64,000 nt of DNA, taken from Adineta steineri. Its lineage: Eukaryota > Rotifera > Eurotatoria > Adinetida > Adinetidae. Numbering within the stretch: position 1 is the first letter of the stretch; every line of letters begins with the position of its first letter. The stretch spans positions 85,845-149,844 of the forward strand of contig CAJNOI010000085.1 in NCBI GenBank assembly GCA_905250115.1, given 5' to 3'. Shown here in pieces: positions 13,043 through 26,700 of the stretch. The position numbers and the translations under genes were made by a program. The notes below the pieces were generated by a model that was not told where the DNA came from, did no database searches, and saw only the letters and a program-made list of their open reading frames with translations.

Positions 13043-14364
13043 ATGCAGTTTTATCATCTTATTTTACTTGTAAGTATTTCTGTTTGTCCTATATTGGTAA
13101 AAAGTGAAATTAAACCGGTACTCATAAATAAATTCGAATTAGCACATGCCGGGTTTTCAACACTTTTACGTACATGGACATTAAATTCAACATCATGGGC
13201 TTTGGTTATTTCTTGTTTCAATCCAATTCCAGGAACTACAGATTATGTTTATAATGTAGCTAATATAGAATGGCAATTAACAACAAAAATTACACCAACA
13301 GTTTTAACAAATCAAATAATATGGCCGAATGGCATTGTACCAGCAGATACATTACTTCCATATTCTATTATTGTTCCAAGTGGTTTTCTTGTTCCGGGTA
13401 AAACAAATGGAAATTTATATTTTATTTCTCAAACAGGATCACCAACACCATTAGTACCAAATGATAAAACAAATTGGTTTTATCATGATGCAGATTTTAA
13501 AGATATGGATGGTGATGGTCATTTTGATATAGTCGCTGGACGTGCAAATATTCCAATCATTGGAGGACCAACTACACAATTAATTTGGCTAAAAAATCCC
13601 GGTAATTATTCAGTCACTGGCCCTTGGAAACTTAACTATTTATTAACTACTGGTGGACCAGATATTCAAGTTCAATTTGCTCATATTGGTTCATTAACTG
13701 TATAATCTATTAGTTTTAAGCAAAAGAAATTTTTATTCTCTATTTTTTCATTTCATCATTTTAGGTTCTTTTTGCTAATTCATATTTTACACGTAAATTA
13801 CAAATGTTCTGGTCTGATTCAGATCCATTATGGAGTAATGCTTCTCAATTACATGTACGTCATATTGATTATGAACCACTTTCATATGCATATATACAAT
13901 TAACAAATGATCTTAATGGTGATCAAAAACCTGATTTACTTGTTACTGTTAATGATGAATTTAATGGATCATTAATTGCTTATGAATTACCAACATCAGG
14001 TGATATTCGTACAGGAGATTTTATTAAACATGTTCTTGCGACTGGATTTAAACCATTTAGTCAAGGTAAAGGTAAAGGAGCACCAGGACAAGCTTTTGCA
14101 GTTCAATTCTATTCTGGTCCAGCTCGAAAGAAACCTGTTATAATATTATCAGGTGATGATGATGGTTGTGTATACTCATTAGAAGCTCTTCATGATGATG
14201 ATCCATCAAATTGGGAATATTCAAAGAAAATAATTCATCAATCAAAGAAATCAACTATTGGTCAAATTAGTATAGAAGATGTTGATAGTGATGGACATCC
14301 AGAAATGTTCGTACCTGCTTATAATGAAGGCATTGTCTACATCTATCGTTTAATGGATAATTAA
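13043..14364 (+). CDS. Secreted FG-GAP/VCBS-repeat protein
   Basis: Two exons, 13043-13699 and 13765-14364, join in phase 0 to give 418 aa. Residues 1-21 form a signal peptide (hydrophobic LILLVSISVCPILV). Three aspartate-rich calcium-loop motifs typical of FG-GAP/VCBS beta-propeller blades are visible: DADFKDMDGDGHFDIVAG, LTNDLNGDQKPDLLV and IEDVDSDGHPEMFV. These suggest a secreted Ca2+-stabilised propeller. No enzyme motif or membrane anchor is seen. Stand-alone FG-GAP proteins of this kind are common in bacteria and fungi, and bdelloid genomes hold many foreign genes, so horizontal origin is possible but untested here. The intron shows that it is at least domesticated. Confidence 0.75.
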
Positions 14365-14477
14365 AACTAATAAATTTTATTTTTTTTTAATATTTTTCTT
14401 TACTGCTATTTGATTGAATCAAAGAAAAAAGAGATTTATTTAATAAAGATACGAAACAAAAATGATGATTATCATAT

Positions 14478-17400
14478 TTAATGTTTTTCAGCTTGTGATG
14501 CTTCGAAAAAGAAAAATGTTGATGGATTTGTCCAACTCATAGTACGAATTTCAGTGACATAACCTGAATTCCATGGAAATTTTAATGGAATTGCAATTGT
14601 ATTATGTGTTGGTAATGTTGTAGATGGTTTGATTTTTATTCTTGGGAATGGACATAAACCAAATAAAGCTGTCGGATAACCATAACATATTTTAGTTCTT
14701 GATTTTGATGATGCATATTCTACATCTTCACAGAGTTTTTGTAATTCATATTCATTCTTTTTCATTTGTTCGACAAATTTCATTTGAAATTCAAGTTTCT
14801 CACTGTTTGAAAACGACCTTTTTCGAGAGAGTTGCTTCAGAGTACTTTCTCCTGGTTCTTTTTTCTTTTTGGAATCATTTGAGTTAACATCACTAGTGTG
14901 AGAAGTATCCAAACGTTTGACACGACGTGATATTTTTTTAGGTTTTATCTCGTCATCCACCGAATTATTACTAGTGCTTTGTCGTTTTTCCGGTGGTGTA
15001 CGTATACGTTCTGGTGTCTTCGGTGGAGAAGTAATAGAGGTATTACTCTCGTCATTCACTGAATTATCACTAGTGCTTTGCCGTTTTTTCGGTGGTATAC
15101 GTATACGTCTTGGTACCTTTAGTGGAGAAGTAATAGGGGTATTACTTTCCTCTGAAGGAGATTCTGGTGTAGGTGGCATTATGTGATGTTCACGTAGGGT
15201 TTGTAAAAGATACGAATTTTGTAAAGCTTCATGTAACATAGGAAATACTGCATCATTAATATTACCAGTCAATGTAAATGGTGCAACATTTAATATTATT
15301 TTTAAATTTCCATTTTGTTCTAACCATTGCTTGTAGGAAAATATTCCACTATCAAGTTTTATTCGATATGCAAATTCTTCTCTTCTGATTTGATGTTCTG
15401 AATCATCAGTATTTGCTGAAAATATCAAAAATTATTTTTATAGAAATATATAAAAATATAAAAACATACGATAGTAACGTAAATTGTGTTCTATATATTC
15501 TTTGCATTGATTTTCTTTTTCAAAAATTATTTGTTGTATTTTGTTAACATGATTTTCCTTATCATTTTCATCCTCCATTATCTTTTCTTTTTTCAATTTC
15601 ATCAATTTTTTAATATTTTTTTCATATTGTGATCTTTTTTGTTCTGGTGTTAACAGAAAATATAACATCATACCAGTTTGAGGAGAGTTAACCGTGTGAT
15701 GTTGTGTTAACACATCAGATCGATTAACTGGTTTTTCAAGTGGTAATATATAACTGGGTTTCGTATATTGTAACTGAAAGTAAAATTTAAAAAAAGTTTC
15801 ATATATCATAACAGTAAGATGAAACTACGTAGTTTTCAATAGTTTGTTTGATGAAAACTTACAATTTTTAGTAATAATTTATCACATTCTAAATTAAAAT
15901 TATTATCCGATCCAAATAATTGAAAACAAGAATCTTTTTGAGTTAATTTTTTTAACCATTCAATTGGTTCATAATTTTGAATTTTTACAAAAATAATATG
16001 TTTACCAATTTTATCTGCATATTTTGTTATTTTTTTACATAATTGATCTTCAAAATAATGTTTACTTATACAGAAAATAATACAATCGGATTTATTTATT
16101 TTTTTGCATATCTGATCAAAAGTAGTTGTTTCCTTTGAATTCATCCAAACAGAAAAACCTTCATCGACTAAACGATTAGCTAAACGTTTTGATACAATTA
16201 AATCTTTTGATGAACAACTAAGCATAATATTGTAACAAGCAGATGATGTCTCCATTGATAATTGTGGCATTAAATTGGTTTTTTCTTGTATGAATCTGTT
16301 TGTTAAATGATATTTTTGACTAACTTCATACACATTATTAATATGACTATACAATACAATTTGTTGTTCATTATCTAATTTAGGTAAAACATATCTATCA
16401 TTAGCGTATTTATAAAAAGCATTGATCATATGTTGATTCCAGTGTGTAAATCCATCTAATTTCATATTAAATACACATCGATTTAAGTAATTATTTATTT
16501 TTTGTTCACATTTAGTAAAATAATCGTCATCGAGTGAGATAAGAGTAATTGTAATAACTATAGAAACATAAATATGAAAATAATAGAATTTCAATAATAT
16601 GTAATTTTCCTATTATGCTATATATGAAAGTACTGAGACAGAATTGAATTCAAAATCGAACATTACAGTTTACTATATGTTTGCACGGTATTTATAAAAG
16701 ACACAAAGACCCTTAAATCAGAAACTGACGACACTACTATAGAGAGCTCTACGGACTGATTCTACGAAGATGCACATTTTTTACTGGTTAGATGGAGTTA
16801 CTCGACTTGCATACGCCTTGAAAATTTCAGCCTCCTATGCGCTTTCTGAAAGAAAATAGCAAGGACCACACATTCTCAGTTACCAGAAGTTACACTAAAA
16901 TGAGTAAGCCGTCATAATAGAGAAAGAGTGGTCCTTGCTATTTTCTTTCAGGAAACGCACAGAAAAGTGAAATTTTCATAGCGTATACAAGTCGAGTACC
17001 TGTATCAAACCAGCAAAAAATATGAGTCTTCGCGTCTGTTACAAATACCCATGCTTGTGTATATGACCGTAGAAAAGTTAGAACTCTATAAACTCCTTGT
17101 TGATTTATAACTGACGTTTCAAAATCATAATTGTACTGATACTATCTAAACAGAGTAAATTAACTGAGATTAGATATATATGTATAATACAGAAAATTTT
17201 AAAACTTTATTATATTTTGGATTACTATTCAAGAAAATCATACTTGATGTAGGACAAGAAAACATTCCAAAGTTATCTTCTCCTTTGTGTACTTCTTGAA
17301 GTATATTTAAAAATTGTTTGTGTAATGTTTTTTGATCAGGTAATAAAATAAATGATACATTCAATGAAAAAGATTTTATTGATTTAATTTGATTCATTGT

Positions 17401-20092
17401 TTCTTCTATCATTTCTTCGGCTAAAACTTGTTCTTGTTCACACATATCCGGTACTGCAAATGCAATTGAATAAACATCTGAATCCGTTTGTTTACGATTT
17501 GCTATAACATATTGAATTGTTTTCGAAATAAATGTTGTAATGGATTCACTTAAATAATCATTATCAATTCCCCATGTTGGTACTGACCAATTTACAAATA
17601 AAATTTTTTTACAATTCAATCTTCCACTGGTTGTTTCAGTAATAAATGGAATTGTAGAATTTTCTTGATTTTGTAATTGATTTATTTCACCAGCTCGTTC
17701 GATTAAACTTTCTTTTAAACCAAATGATGTCGATGGAATGATAATAATATCAACCTATAATCCGAATTTATTTAAAAATATACGAACAATGAAATTAACC
17801 TTTTGTACAGCAATATCACCTATAAGAACTTCAATTGATCCATTAGCTAATTTTGTTCGACAGAAAACTGATGGTAATGAACAGAATAAATCCGATTGTT
17901 CAATAATTGATTGTGAAGTATTCAATGTATTTTCATGAGCTCTTGGAATCGGATAGAATTTTAATTTTGTTTTTGTTTTTAAATAACAATAACAATGATT
18001 TTTTTTAGCAAGAGTTTTTAAATTTGAATATAATCGATCAGCAATATCATAATATAATTCGACACTTTTAAATGTATATGTTTTTAAATTAGATAATAAC
18101 TTTATTACACGAGATTCAATTTCATCTTTTAAACATTGGGATGCATAAAAATAGTTTTGTTCGATAAAGAATTGTACACCGTAGTAATGTCGAAATTCTC
18201 GTTCAATATTTTTCAATTTTCGATAACAAAGATTCGCAAGACCATCAAACTAAATATGAAACTCAAAAAAATTAATATATATATCAATATTTATAGGAAT
18301 ATGTGTTTTGGGCTCAATCCGAAATTTAATTACTTTCTATAATAGAATATCGTAGTTAATCCAAAGAACGGATTCTATACAATTTTAGAAAAGTAAATAA
18401 ACTGTGAAGCTCTGGGGACATTTATACTAAATTTAATAGAAGTTTTGTATAATATATAAATTCGAATCAATTTATTCCTCTTTTAGCAGTAGTAGTTAGT
18501 CCGTTTTTCACTATCCTTTCTTAGTTAGATGATATAAAAATCATACTTCAGCAGACGACATTTCATTAAATTTGAATTTTCTTAATTGATGTTTAATAAA
18601 CAAATCCTTAAATTTTTGTGAAACTTCATTCACTAATTTTCCATATCCAAATATTTCAATCATATTTTCTTTTTTTGATCTATCTATATGATATCGTTTC
18701 CAAGTAAGAGATATCAATAGATTATTTTGTTTACATTCATTTATTATTGCATCCAATTCTTTTTCATATTGTTCTGTTGGACAAATTCGATATTCTAGTA
18801 TCATTTTATTTGTATTCATATCAATAAATTTATTCGTATGTTTATTATCATTTGATAAAAAAAGAATATTTTCTTGTAAAATCTTATTTTGAATAATATC
18901 ATCGATTTCAGTTGAAATTTGAACAACATCCATTTTTTCATCAACAAAATAATAAACTTTTAATATTTGATTATAAATTCCGGTCATTTCACATACGGTA
19001 AAAACATGACTTTCCTTATTCAAAATATTTTTAATAATATCATCTGATTTACAGTTAAGTAACCACTTTTCAATTATGTGTTGTTTGTATGTATTCAATT
19101 TTATTAACTCATCGAAATATTTTATAAAACGTCCGACAATATGATTTTCTTGTTTTGTTCCTGTTACTTTGATAGTGTAGTTAATACAGGATTCATTATT
19201 TTTCTGATTAGCTTGTTTAATTTTGATATCAACTGGACATACATTTTGTTTTATTAAATTAATGACATATGATTGAAATTTTGAGTTTTTGAAAAAATTA
19301 ACTTGAATTTCATCGTTAATTACATATGAAACTTTACATTTATCATTATCAGAATCTTTATTTTCTTTGTGTTCACCCTATGAAAATAAAAGAGATAGTT
19401 AACTTAAATTTTTATGATTTTGAGCTGATAGTTATATGCTTATTTTATTCATCACCATCAAAAGCTTCGGTTTTATAGATACAAATTTAGAGAGATTGTA
19501 TGAGTCATTATTATTTTTATGTTGATAAAAGTCTATAGAAGTAATAAACACGCTACAATAAAATTTCTATCGCATCTATAATGAGTTTTAGTTTCGACTT
19601 GTGTTTTCTTTTTCAATCTATGTATTTCTATACGAAAACGTCAATATTTACTTTATTTGAATTAGTTGAATCAATTACAGTATTTGGAAGAACTGGTTGT
19701 GTGTTATTAGTAGCTCTAAAAAATATGAAATACTTTCCAGTAGTATTAATAATTTAGATAGAAAATGCTCTTACTTATTTCGATTCTTCTTCTTTTTTTG
19801 TTGGTTCTCTATTTTCCATTCCTTTAGTATAGTTCTGAATCTACTTTTTATTCCAATCGTCGATTCTTGTATCGATCCATCAGTATTAATTTGCAAAAGT
19901 AACTCAGAAATATCATAATCAGTTAATTTCATTAGTGCATTACCATCTATGGTTTTATCTAATATGTCATTAGAAAAAGAATTATGAGCATCCAATATAA
20001 CAGAAATAACTACCTTTAAACATCTTAACCTGTTTTTTGAAGCCATTTGCTCTCAGCCAATCACTAACTTGTTCAATTGTCCAATTTGCCAT
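14478..20092 (-). CDS. SAM-KH-macro-TIR multidomain protein (paralogue A)
   Basis: Nine exons read in phase throughout: 20092-20014, 19958-19775, a 64-nt exon near 19716-19653, 19377-18547, 18249-17800, 17754-17244, 16557-15863, 15773-15470 and 15415-14478. Together they give about 1351 aa. Residues 1-87 form a SAM domain (MANWTIEQVSDWL..NGF, then DGNALMKLTDYDISELL). Residues 110-386 hold KH-like repeats of the PARP14 kind. Residues about 520-706 form a macro-like domain (IEVLIGDIAVQKVDIIIIPSTS, later SIAFAVPDM) without the usual NAAN and glycine-loop residues. Residues about 815-935 form a TIR (YNIMLSCSSKD, RLVDEGFSVWMN). A charged linker and a C-terminal module containing APFTLTGNINDAVF follow, then a Ser/Pro/Lys-rich tail. 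The expected catalytic Glu region reads LCKKITKYA, with no Glu. It is probably a scaffold or sensor in ADP-ribose signalling; that function is inferred. Confidence 0.8.
16770..17040. mobile_element. Foldback/MITE-like element in an intron of paralogue A
   Basis: The 17243-16558 intron is about 690 bp, far longer than the usual 55, and contains two arms of roughly 105 bases that are imperfect reverse complements. The left arm is about 16770-16874 and the right arm about 16929-17035, with a loop of about 55 bases. The inner ends match exactly over tgaaagaaaatagcaaggac, and shorter shared blocks such as tactcgacttg are spaced along the arms. No coding capacity is seen. This fits a non-autonomous foldback transposon or MITE. 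The transcript would form a long hairpin. No target-site duplication was established. Confidence 0.65.
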
Positions 20093-23000
20093 TAGTTACG
20101 ATGATAAATATATTAATCTAATTATTATCTGAAACAATTTATTAAGATATTTCAGTTATAAAATAATACCAACAAATCAGCATAACAGTCAAAAATAGTC
20201 GTAAATGGGTTATGGCAGGTGAGCCAAAAAATGTGGCTCACTTCATACAGAAAAATAACTCAACCAACTTCGAGCCTTTAATTTCTTATAAGTCGAAATA
20301 ATTTGCCTGAACATCCTGACTATCGTAACACGAAGAATCTAATCAATTTAAAGGATGAATCGTATTTCTTATAACATTTCGTTGGTATCTCCGTTCTATA
20401 TCCTTGAGGATTTCACAAAGATCTTGCAAGGATTTCTTGTATTTTTGATTGCAGAAAGTGAGCAAAACAGGCAGACATTTCTGTGAACACAACTTACTCT
20501 CATTCTACATGGAACCTGCTGAAAAAGTTGTTCTTCCTTTGTATTGTTACACTTTTTTCCCAGAAAGAAATTTGTTTATTATCATTTCTCCATTTTAATT
20601 GACAGACGTATTTTTCCTGCTCTCATTTCTATACTCTATTTCCTGAAAAAAATATATTTCTTTTAACTTCAGTTTTCTTCACAAAAAAAAACTTGTCTAT
20701 CATCGTTCTTACATTCTCAATATCAGAAGAAATATTTTCTGCTCGTACTATTACATTTTCTTTTTCTGAAAAAAATATTATCACTATTATACGGAGAATA
20801 GGAAATCATTTTATAACTCAGTAGTAAGTGTGGTGTACTTTTTTGTCTTTTGGTGGATAGATGTAAAGACCGAAGATGGGTGTGGGTTTGAGTTTGGGCG
20901 TGAGGTATAATCATCAATAAAGAGAAAACACTCAAGCCCTCTCACCCATACCCTCAGAATGGAGAAAACATAGATAAAAGTATGGGAAAAGTTGCATAGT
21001 ATTAAAGACAATTCTCGTATACTATTCGATCTAATTAAGACTACTAAATTTAGGCTTTAGCCTTAAACAGGTCTCAGAATATTATAAGGATCATTTACAG
21101 ATATATCGTAAGAAATATAGAGAGTACCTCCGTATAGCTTCCAAAAAGTTGCGAGAATCATCACTTTAATATACCCGGAAAACTAAAAGGAGCACTCAGA
21201 AGTTGTTTATTGATGCTAGTTTATTACTACCTAGAATGATGAAGTTCACCTGGAAATTTTGAGTTTCGTAGTCTAATCAGTTTCTCATCAATTAATTAAT
21301 TAATTCTAACTAAGTGGCAACCGAAAGAGCTAGTTCAGAAACAGAACACCTAAATAATCAAGGTAAGGTATAAACTCGGTATTTGTGTTGATTCTTGAAA
21401 TTACCATATCTATAAGATAGGTAAAATATGGACTTCAGATTGACTGATGCCAATTTTGGGTGACTTCCTATGAACTCTTAAATGTCTTTGTAACACATAT
21501 TCCAAATTAATATTAAGAATTTTTGAATATGTAATACATACGATTCGATATATATAGAAGAGAGGACGTTTTTAGTTATTGTATTATTTGCTTACGCTGT
21601 TATAGCTTTCGAAGAATATTTCATTTTCTTTATGTATAGTTGCTACGTCTGTTTCGTATAACAGAGTACACATATAAAAGTTTTATTACTCTTTTTATAT
21701 GCAGACATATTTATAGACACTATTTTTTCTTTGTTAATCATTAACAAAAATTGTCATAGTGATTACTTTTGTGTTCTTCTTGTTACATTTATTTTGTCTT
21801 CTATCTATCATAATTTAATTTAATATAGGTGTAATTAAAATAAAAGATAAGGTAAAAACTGAACTGCTATTAACCTAATATTTTAGAATAAGAAAAAACA
21901 TACATTATGTTGAAAAAAGCTACATTGAAACTTTTATGTATACTAGAAAAAATATTTTACTTACTACGGTTGCTTTTGTCAGTTTTAACTTGTATTAGTT
22001 TATTTCGAACGAGGCATGATTTTTAAAAATAAATACAATTCCTGTGATTTTTATAGGTTTTACCAACTGCGTAATGTCATTACATACACAGACAAAATGT
22101 GTAAAATAAACAGAAAGAGAAAAGTTTTATGAAGGTGAAAAAGTTATTGACATAATCGATTGGTATTCTTTCTATTTTTTTTTGATTCAATAGACGGTAG
22201 CTGTTACACATAACTAGTAAGTCATCGATTCCAGATAAGTAATATATGAAAACGAGAAGATGAATAGTTACGCATCGAATATTTTATCATCAAATAGATC
22301 ACTACTTATTAGATCGGATCTTTAAAGTTTCAGCTTACATACCAATACTAGGCATTTTTTTCAAAAAATATACTATTTTTGGATACTGTAACACAGCTTT
22401 GTGTAAAAAGTTCTATATTTTAAACGATTTAAGGACAGAAGCTATTATACCTTTTTAATAGAATAACATTAATTAGATTTGTTAAAATATATAATTTTAA
22501 CTCGTGTTTATAGTCATAAATGTAAGTTTCTTATAAAAACTCATTCAGACTATGTTCTGGTAAAAAAAAACGCGTGTTATTTGCTGTGAGTAACTGTTGT
22601 TGGAAGTTTCACATTTTACTTCATCTTTTTTACCAACTTTCTCGTTGTTCTGTTTCTTTTCTTTTTAAATATTTACTCTCGTTCTTCCTTGGTTTTACTC
22701 TGCAATAAATAATATTTTGTAAGATTTTATTCTTCACTGAAAGAGACAAACAGAAAAATATTTACTGTAAAATAAGAGAAAATCTAGGCAAAATGAAATG
22801 CTAGTTATGCATTTGTATACTATATACGATTTAGTACGAAAGGTGGAAACAGATCTAGGCATCACACTTTAGAATATGATTACAATAAAAAAAGGTACAT
22901 TGCACCTGAAAGTGAACAATTCAATTCTGAAAAGTATCTTTCAAGGAAATTATTGATTAAACTATGTTTTTCGTTTGATATAATAAGTAGAAGTGCTAAT

Positions 23001-23730
23001 TTGGGATTTCACTCTGGAAAAAGTTGAGATCTACTAATATTTCAGAAACTTATACTGATATATTCACATATCGTGATGTTTAAATGTGCTCGTATCTTTT
23101 GAAGATAGAAACTCTAAGGAATGAGATATAGTTACTGTTAAGTATTGGAGCCACATTGTAATGTGTGTTACCTAGAAAAATTAAAGTTTCTACTTGTTGC
23201 AGTTCTGTTCCGATAGAAATACGAACATAATTAAAAAATCTCATTCTTATACATTTTTGACTATAATGATATTCGAAAAGATGCTTCCGTCCATTCGGAA
23301 CAAGATGCTATAACTTCTCAAGGTTCTTGGAACAGAAACTTACATATAATTTTGAAAGGCGCCGTTACTCTCATATACAAATTTTAAATGTAATCAATTA
23401 TAAATTTACTGTTAAAGAGTATAAATTAGTACTTAGATTAAAGAATTGGAAGATGGGACAGCTAAAAAATTCAGTGTATAGCATTCTATGCACACGGAAT
23501 ATATAAATACATATGAGAAGTTGTTCTCAAATGATTTTCAATGAACTGTCTCTCCCATTCTATGAAAAATTAATATGGTTCCTCAAATTCTTAGAAATGA
23601 AAACCTGTAACACATGTTAAGCTCATAGAAACGAAATTTAAAACAGATATTCTTCGTTTTACTATTATTAGAACATTTATCTCATTTCTATATTATCTGC
23701 TATACAATTATTAAATATTTAGATATATCA
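20093..23730. other. 3.6 kb divergent intergenic region between paralogues A and B
   Basis: No convincing gene is seen. It separates two head-to-head paralogues, so it must hold both promoters. The copies show no obvious long match here by eye. A GGGTGT-type hairpin lies at 20875-20957. The rest is AT-rich with scattered poly-T and poly-A runs. Confidence 0.55.
20875..20957. repeat. GGGTGT-type hairpin in the divergent intergenic region
   Basis: The left arm gatgggtgtgggtttgagtt and the right arm ctcacccataccctcag are imperfect reverse complements, with about 35 bases of loop containing aatcatcaataaa. This is the fourth copy of the family also seen at 3361, 8494 and 11147, and it has the largest loop. 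Confidence 0.5.
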
Positions 23731-26700
23731 ATGGCTAATTGGACAGTAGATCAAGTTAGTACTTGGTTACAAACCAACGATTTTGAGAAATACATTCAAA
23801 ATTTTAAAGGTAAAATTTATTTATATTAATCACTTATTGTGATTGTGTTATATTTATATACGTTTGTTTAAGATAACGATATTGATGGTGCAGCTATGAG
23901 AGGTTTAGAAGATGATGATATTTTAAAATTATTATCGATATTAAATCAAGATGGAACGATTAAAAATCCTACAAAGAGAACACAACGTGAATTTAAAAGA
24001 ATATTAGAAGAGTATCAAGAAGTAGTCAAAGAAGAAAAAAAGAGGAAGAGACGAAACAAGTAAGGAGATTATTAATTTTTTCTAATCAAAATTCTTTTTT
24101 CTAGTTCAAAAACACGCAGAGAACCTGATAGAAATTTAAATAATAATGAAAATAAGTAAATTAAAGCTTGAATAATTTAATTATTTTAGAAAACTATTGA
24201 TTTCATCGTTTAGTTTATTATCTGTACTTTTAAAAAAAACAGTTCCCATACCCAATGATCCTGAAACATATTCCACAATTTACATCGTTGATTCAAAGAA
24301 TATTAGTTCAAAATTTTTCAAAAACCAATCTATTTGCTCCGTGCTAACAAAATATATTCTAAATAAATACAACGTACAATGTCATACACCAACGGCAAAT
24401 CAATACGAAACCAAAGATGCTTTAGAAATAAAACTATCAGGTATAAAGGATAACGTTAAAAATGCTCGAAATGATCTTCAATCATTATTCGAAACAATTA
24501 GAACAAAAATTTTCAATCATGAAGAGATCGATAAAAAAGGTGATCACATGAATTATTTTTATCTTTTAAATACAAAATAAATTTTCATTCTTATTCTAGT
24601 TATGAGATGGTCAAAACATATTTATTCCGATTCAGCTCTTGTTGTTTTACAGAAAATATTTTCTGATAAGAAAAAATTAACTGTTTGGGAAAAGACTAAT
24701 ATTTTATCAGGATATTACATAGTTCATTATGTTAGTGGAAAACATAAACTCAGTGTTTCAGAAGACTTTATTAATCGAACAATTAACAATGAGATATCTT
24801 TCGTTCGAGATATAATTATACCTCATGTAAATAATATTCAACCGAACTTTCGAAAAGAAATCGAGGAGTTTATTAATAATAAAAAACAACAACAACGACA
24901 ATTTCAAACAATGGCTATTATTCATTATCCATATTATTCTCAAATGGAAATGAAAATTAATTTGTTTGGATTAAGAAATCAAGTTGAAATTGCACGAAGA
25001 CAAATCAAACAATTGATTAATAAACATCATCTGAGAACAACAAAAATCGGACTTAATTTAACACAAGTATGAATATCTTAGTTTGTACTATCTTCTATTA
25101 AATAGACGCAACATGAAAAGGATTATATATTTTCAGGAAAAAAGTTTAAATACAGTGAACTCAGATTTTAGTGTTACCCAAGAATTATTTCAAAATCTTC
25201 GAGTTTGCTAAAATAATAAAACTATTAATTCATTTTTGTTGTATAGCGTGAATATCTGTTAGACAATTATGTTCATGAATTGAAGAAAATAGAATTAGAT
25301 TACAAAAATGATAATATTAAAATTCAAATTCGTGAAGATTCAATTATTGCACCACAGTATTTAACTATGAAAATAAAACAATTAATTCAATCCATGATTT
25401 CCAATACCAGTACATTAAACTTCCGGTATATAGAAAATGCGATTACATTAACTGAAGAAAATCATTTACAATTAAAAGTTCTTGCGCAAACTTATAATTG
25501 TGAACTTGATCGAATCGATATAAGCACAAGAGAAGAACCGATCTTACTACCTAACGGAAAAAATGTATCGGCATCAACAAATATCATGAATGAATCAGAA
25601 GACTTTTACTCCTCATTATTCATATTCAGACAACTTTTCATAGCAACGAATACTATTGAAATTCATAAATCAGATGATGAAACAGTTTGTTAAACAATTG
25701 ACTTTTAAAAATATTTTTATTGATTTATTTTGCTTTCAGTTCGATATCAATATTATATCAACAAATGAAGATGCGATCAAAGAAAAGATCGATTCACAAT
25801 ATGGAAATGATTATTTTGAATCAGATACTGGTAAAAGGGTATTATTTATGCATGAGTCACCATTCTATTCAAACGAAAATAATCATCATACGAAGAAATC
25901 GATAAATAAATTTATTTCAGAAATTTTCAATCAAATTGACACACTTGATCCAGATACTATTAAAACGATTGCATTTTCTACAACTAATTGGGAAAAATAT
26001 AATGATAATGTTAAACAATTAGTCGAAGAATTTTTAAATGAAATGAAATATCAACTTGAAACTGAGAAATTCTCAAATCGTTCTTGGAAAATATTCTTCA
26101 TTTTTCATGATGAACAAAAAGATCTTTGCAATGTGTTTTCTCAAACTATTTTAGCATTACAAATGAAAATGGATGATTATGAACAATTCTTTTATCCAAT
26201 ATCGAGTATGTAAAATATAGATTGAGTCTTGATATTCTTTCTTTAGATCCAGTGATCAGAAATAGGAGCGATTTATGTTTCTCTTTATTGATATTCAAAA
26301 TTTGTCCTAACTTTAGTCTTCTATCAAATATATAATTGTAGTGATTCTAAGGATTATAAAATATAATTTAAAATTTCGAATAATAAGTTTCGTTGAATCA
26401 TTCTAGCGACTTCAATAATATTGAAAACATCTGGAAACTCGAATGTCTTAAAATGTGAAAATGCAATCCGTGATTATATGAAAAAGAATGTCCTGACAAC
26501 AGTCAAATTGCATTGTCCATTCAATTCTGAACTATGGAATCAATATACGATTAATACATATTATAAGTACTGTCTCAAAAAATATGTATTACCTCATTTT
26601 TATCGAATTGATGAACAAGAAAATCAACAACAACAATATTTGGATTTAATTGGACCAATATCTGCTGTTCAGATAGTAAAACAAAAATATGAAATGATGT

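Noticed and set aside
14699-15186. Plus-strand open frames over the last exon of paralogue A
   Set aside because: They are antisense shadows. The minus strand carries a phase-consistent exon with paralogue support.
20723-21011. Two overlapping minus-strand open frames (70 and 66 aa)
   Set aside because: They cover the GGGTGT hairpin and have no splice continuation or family resemblance; chance open frames.
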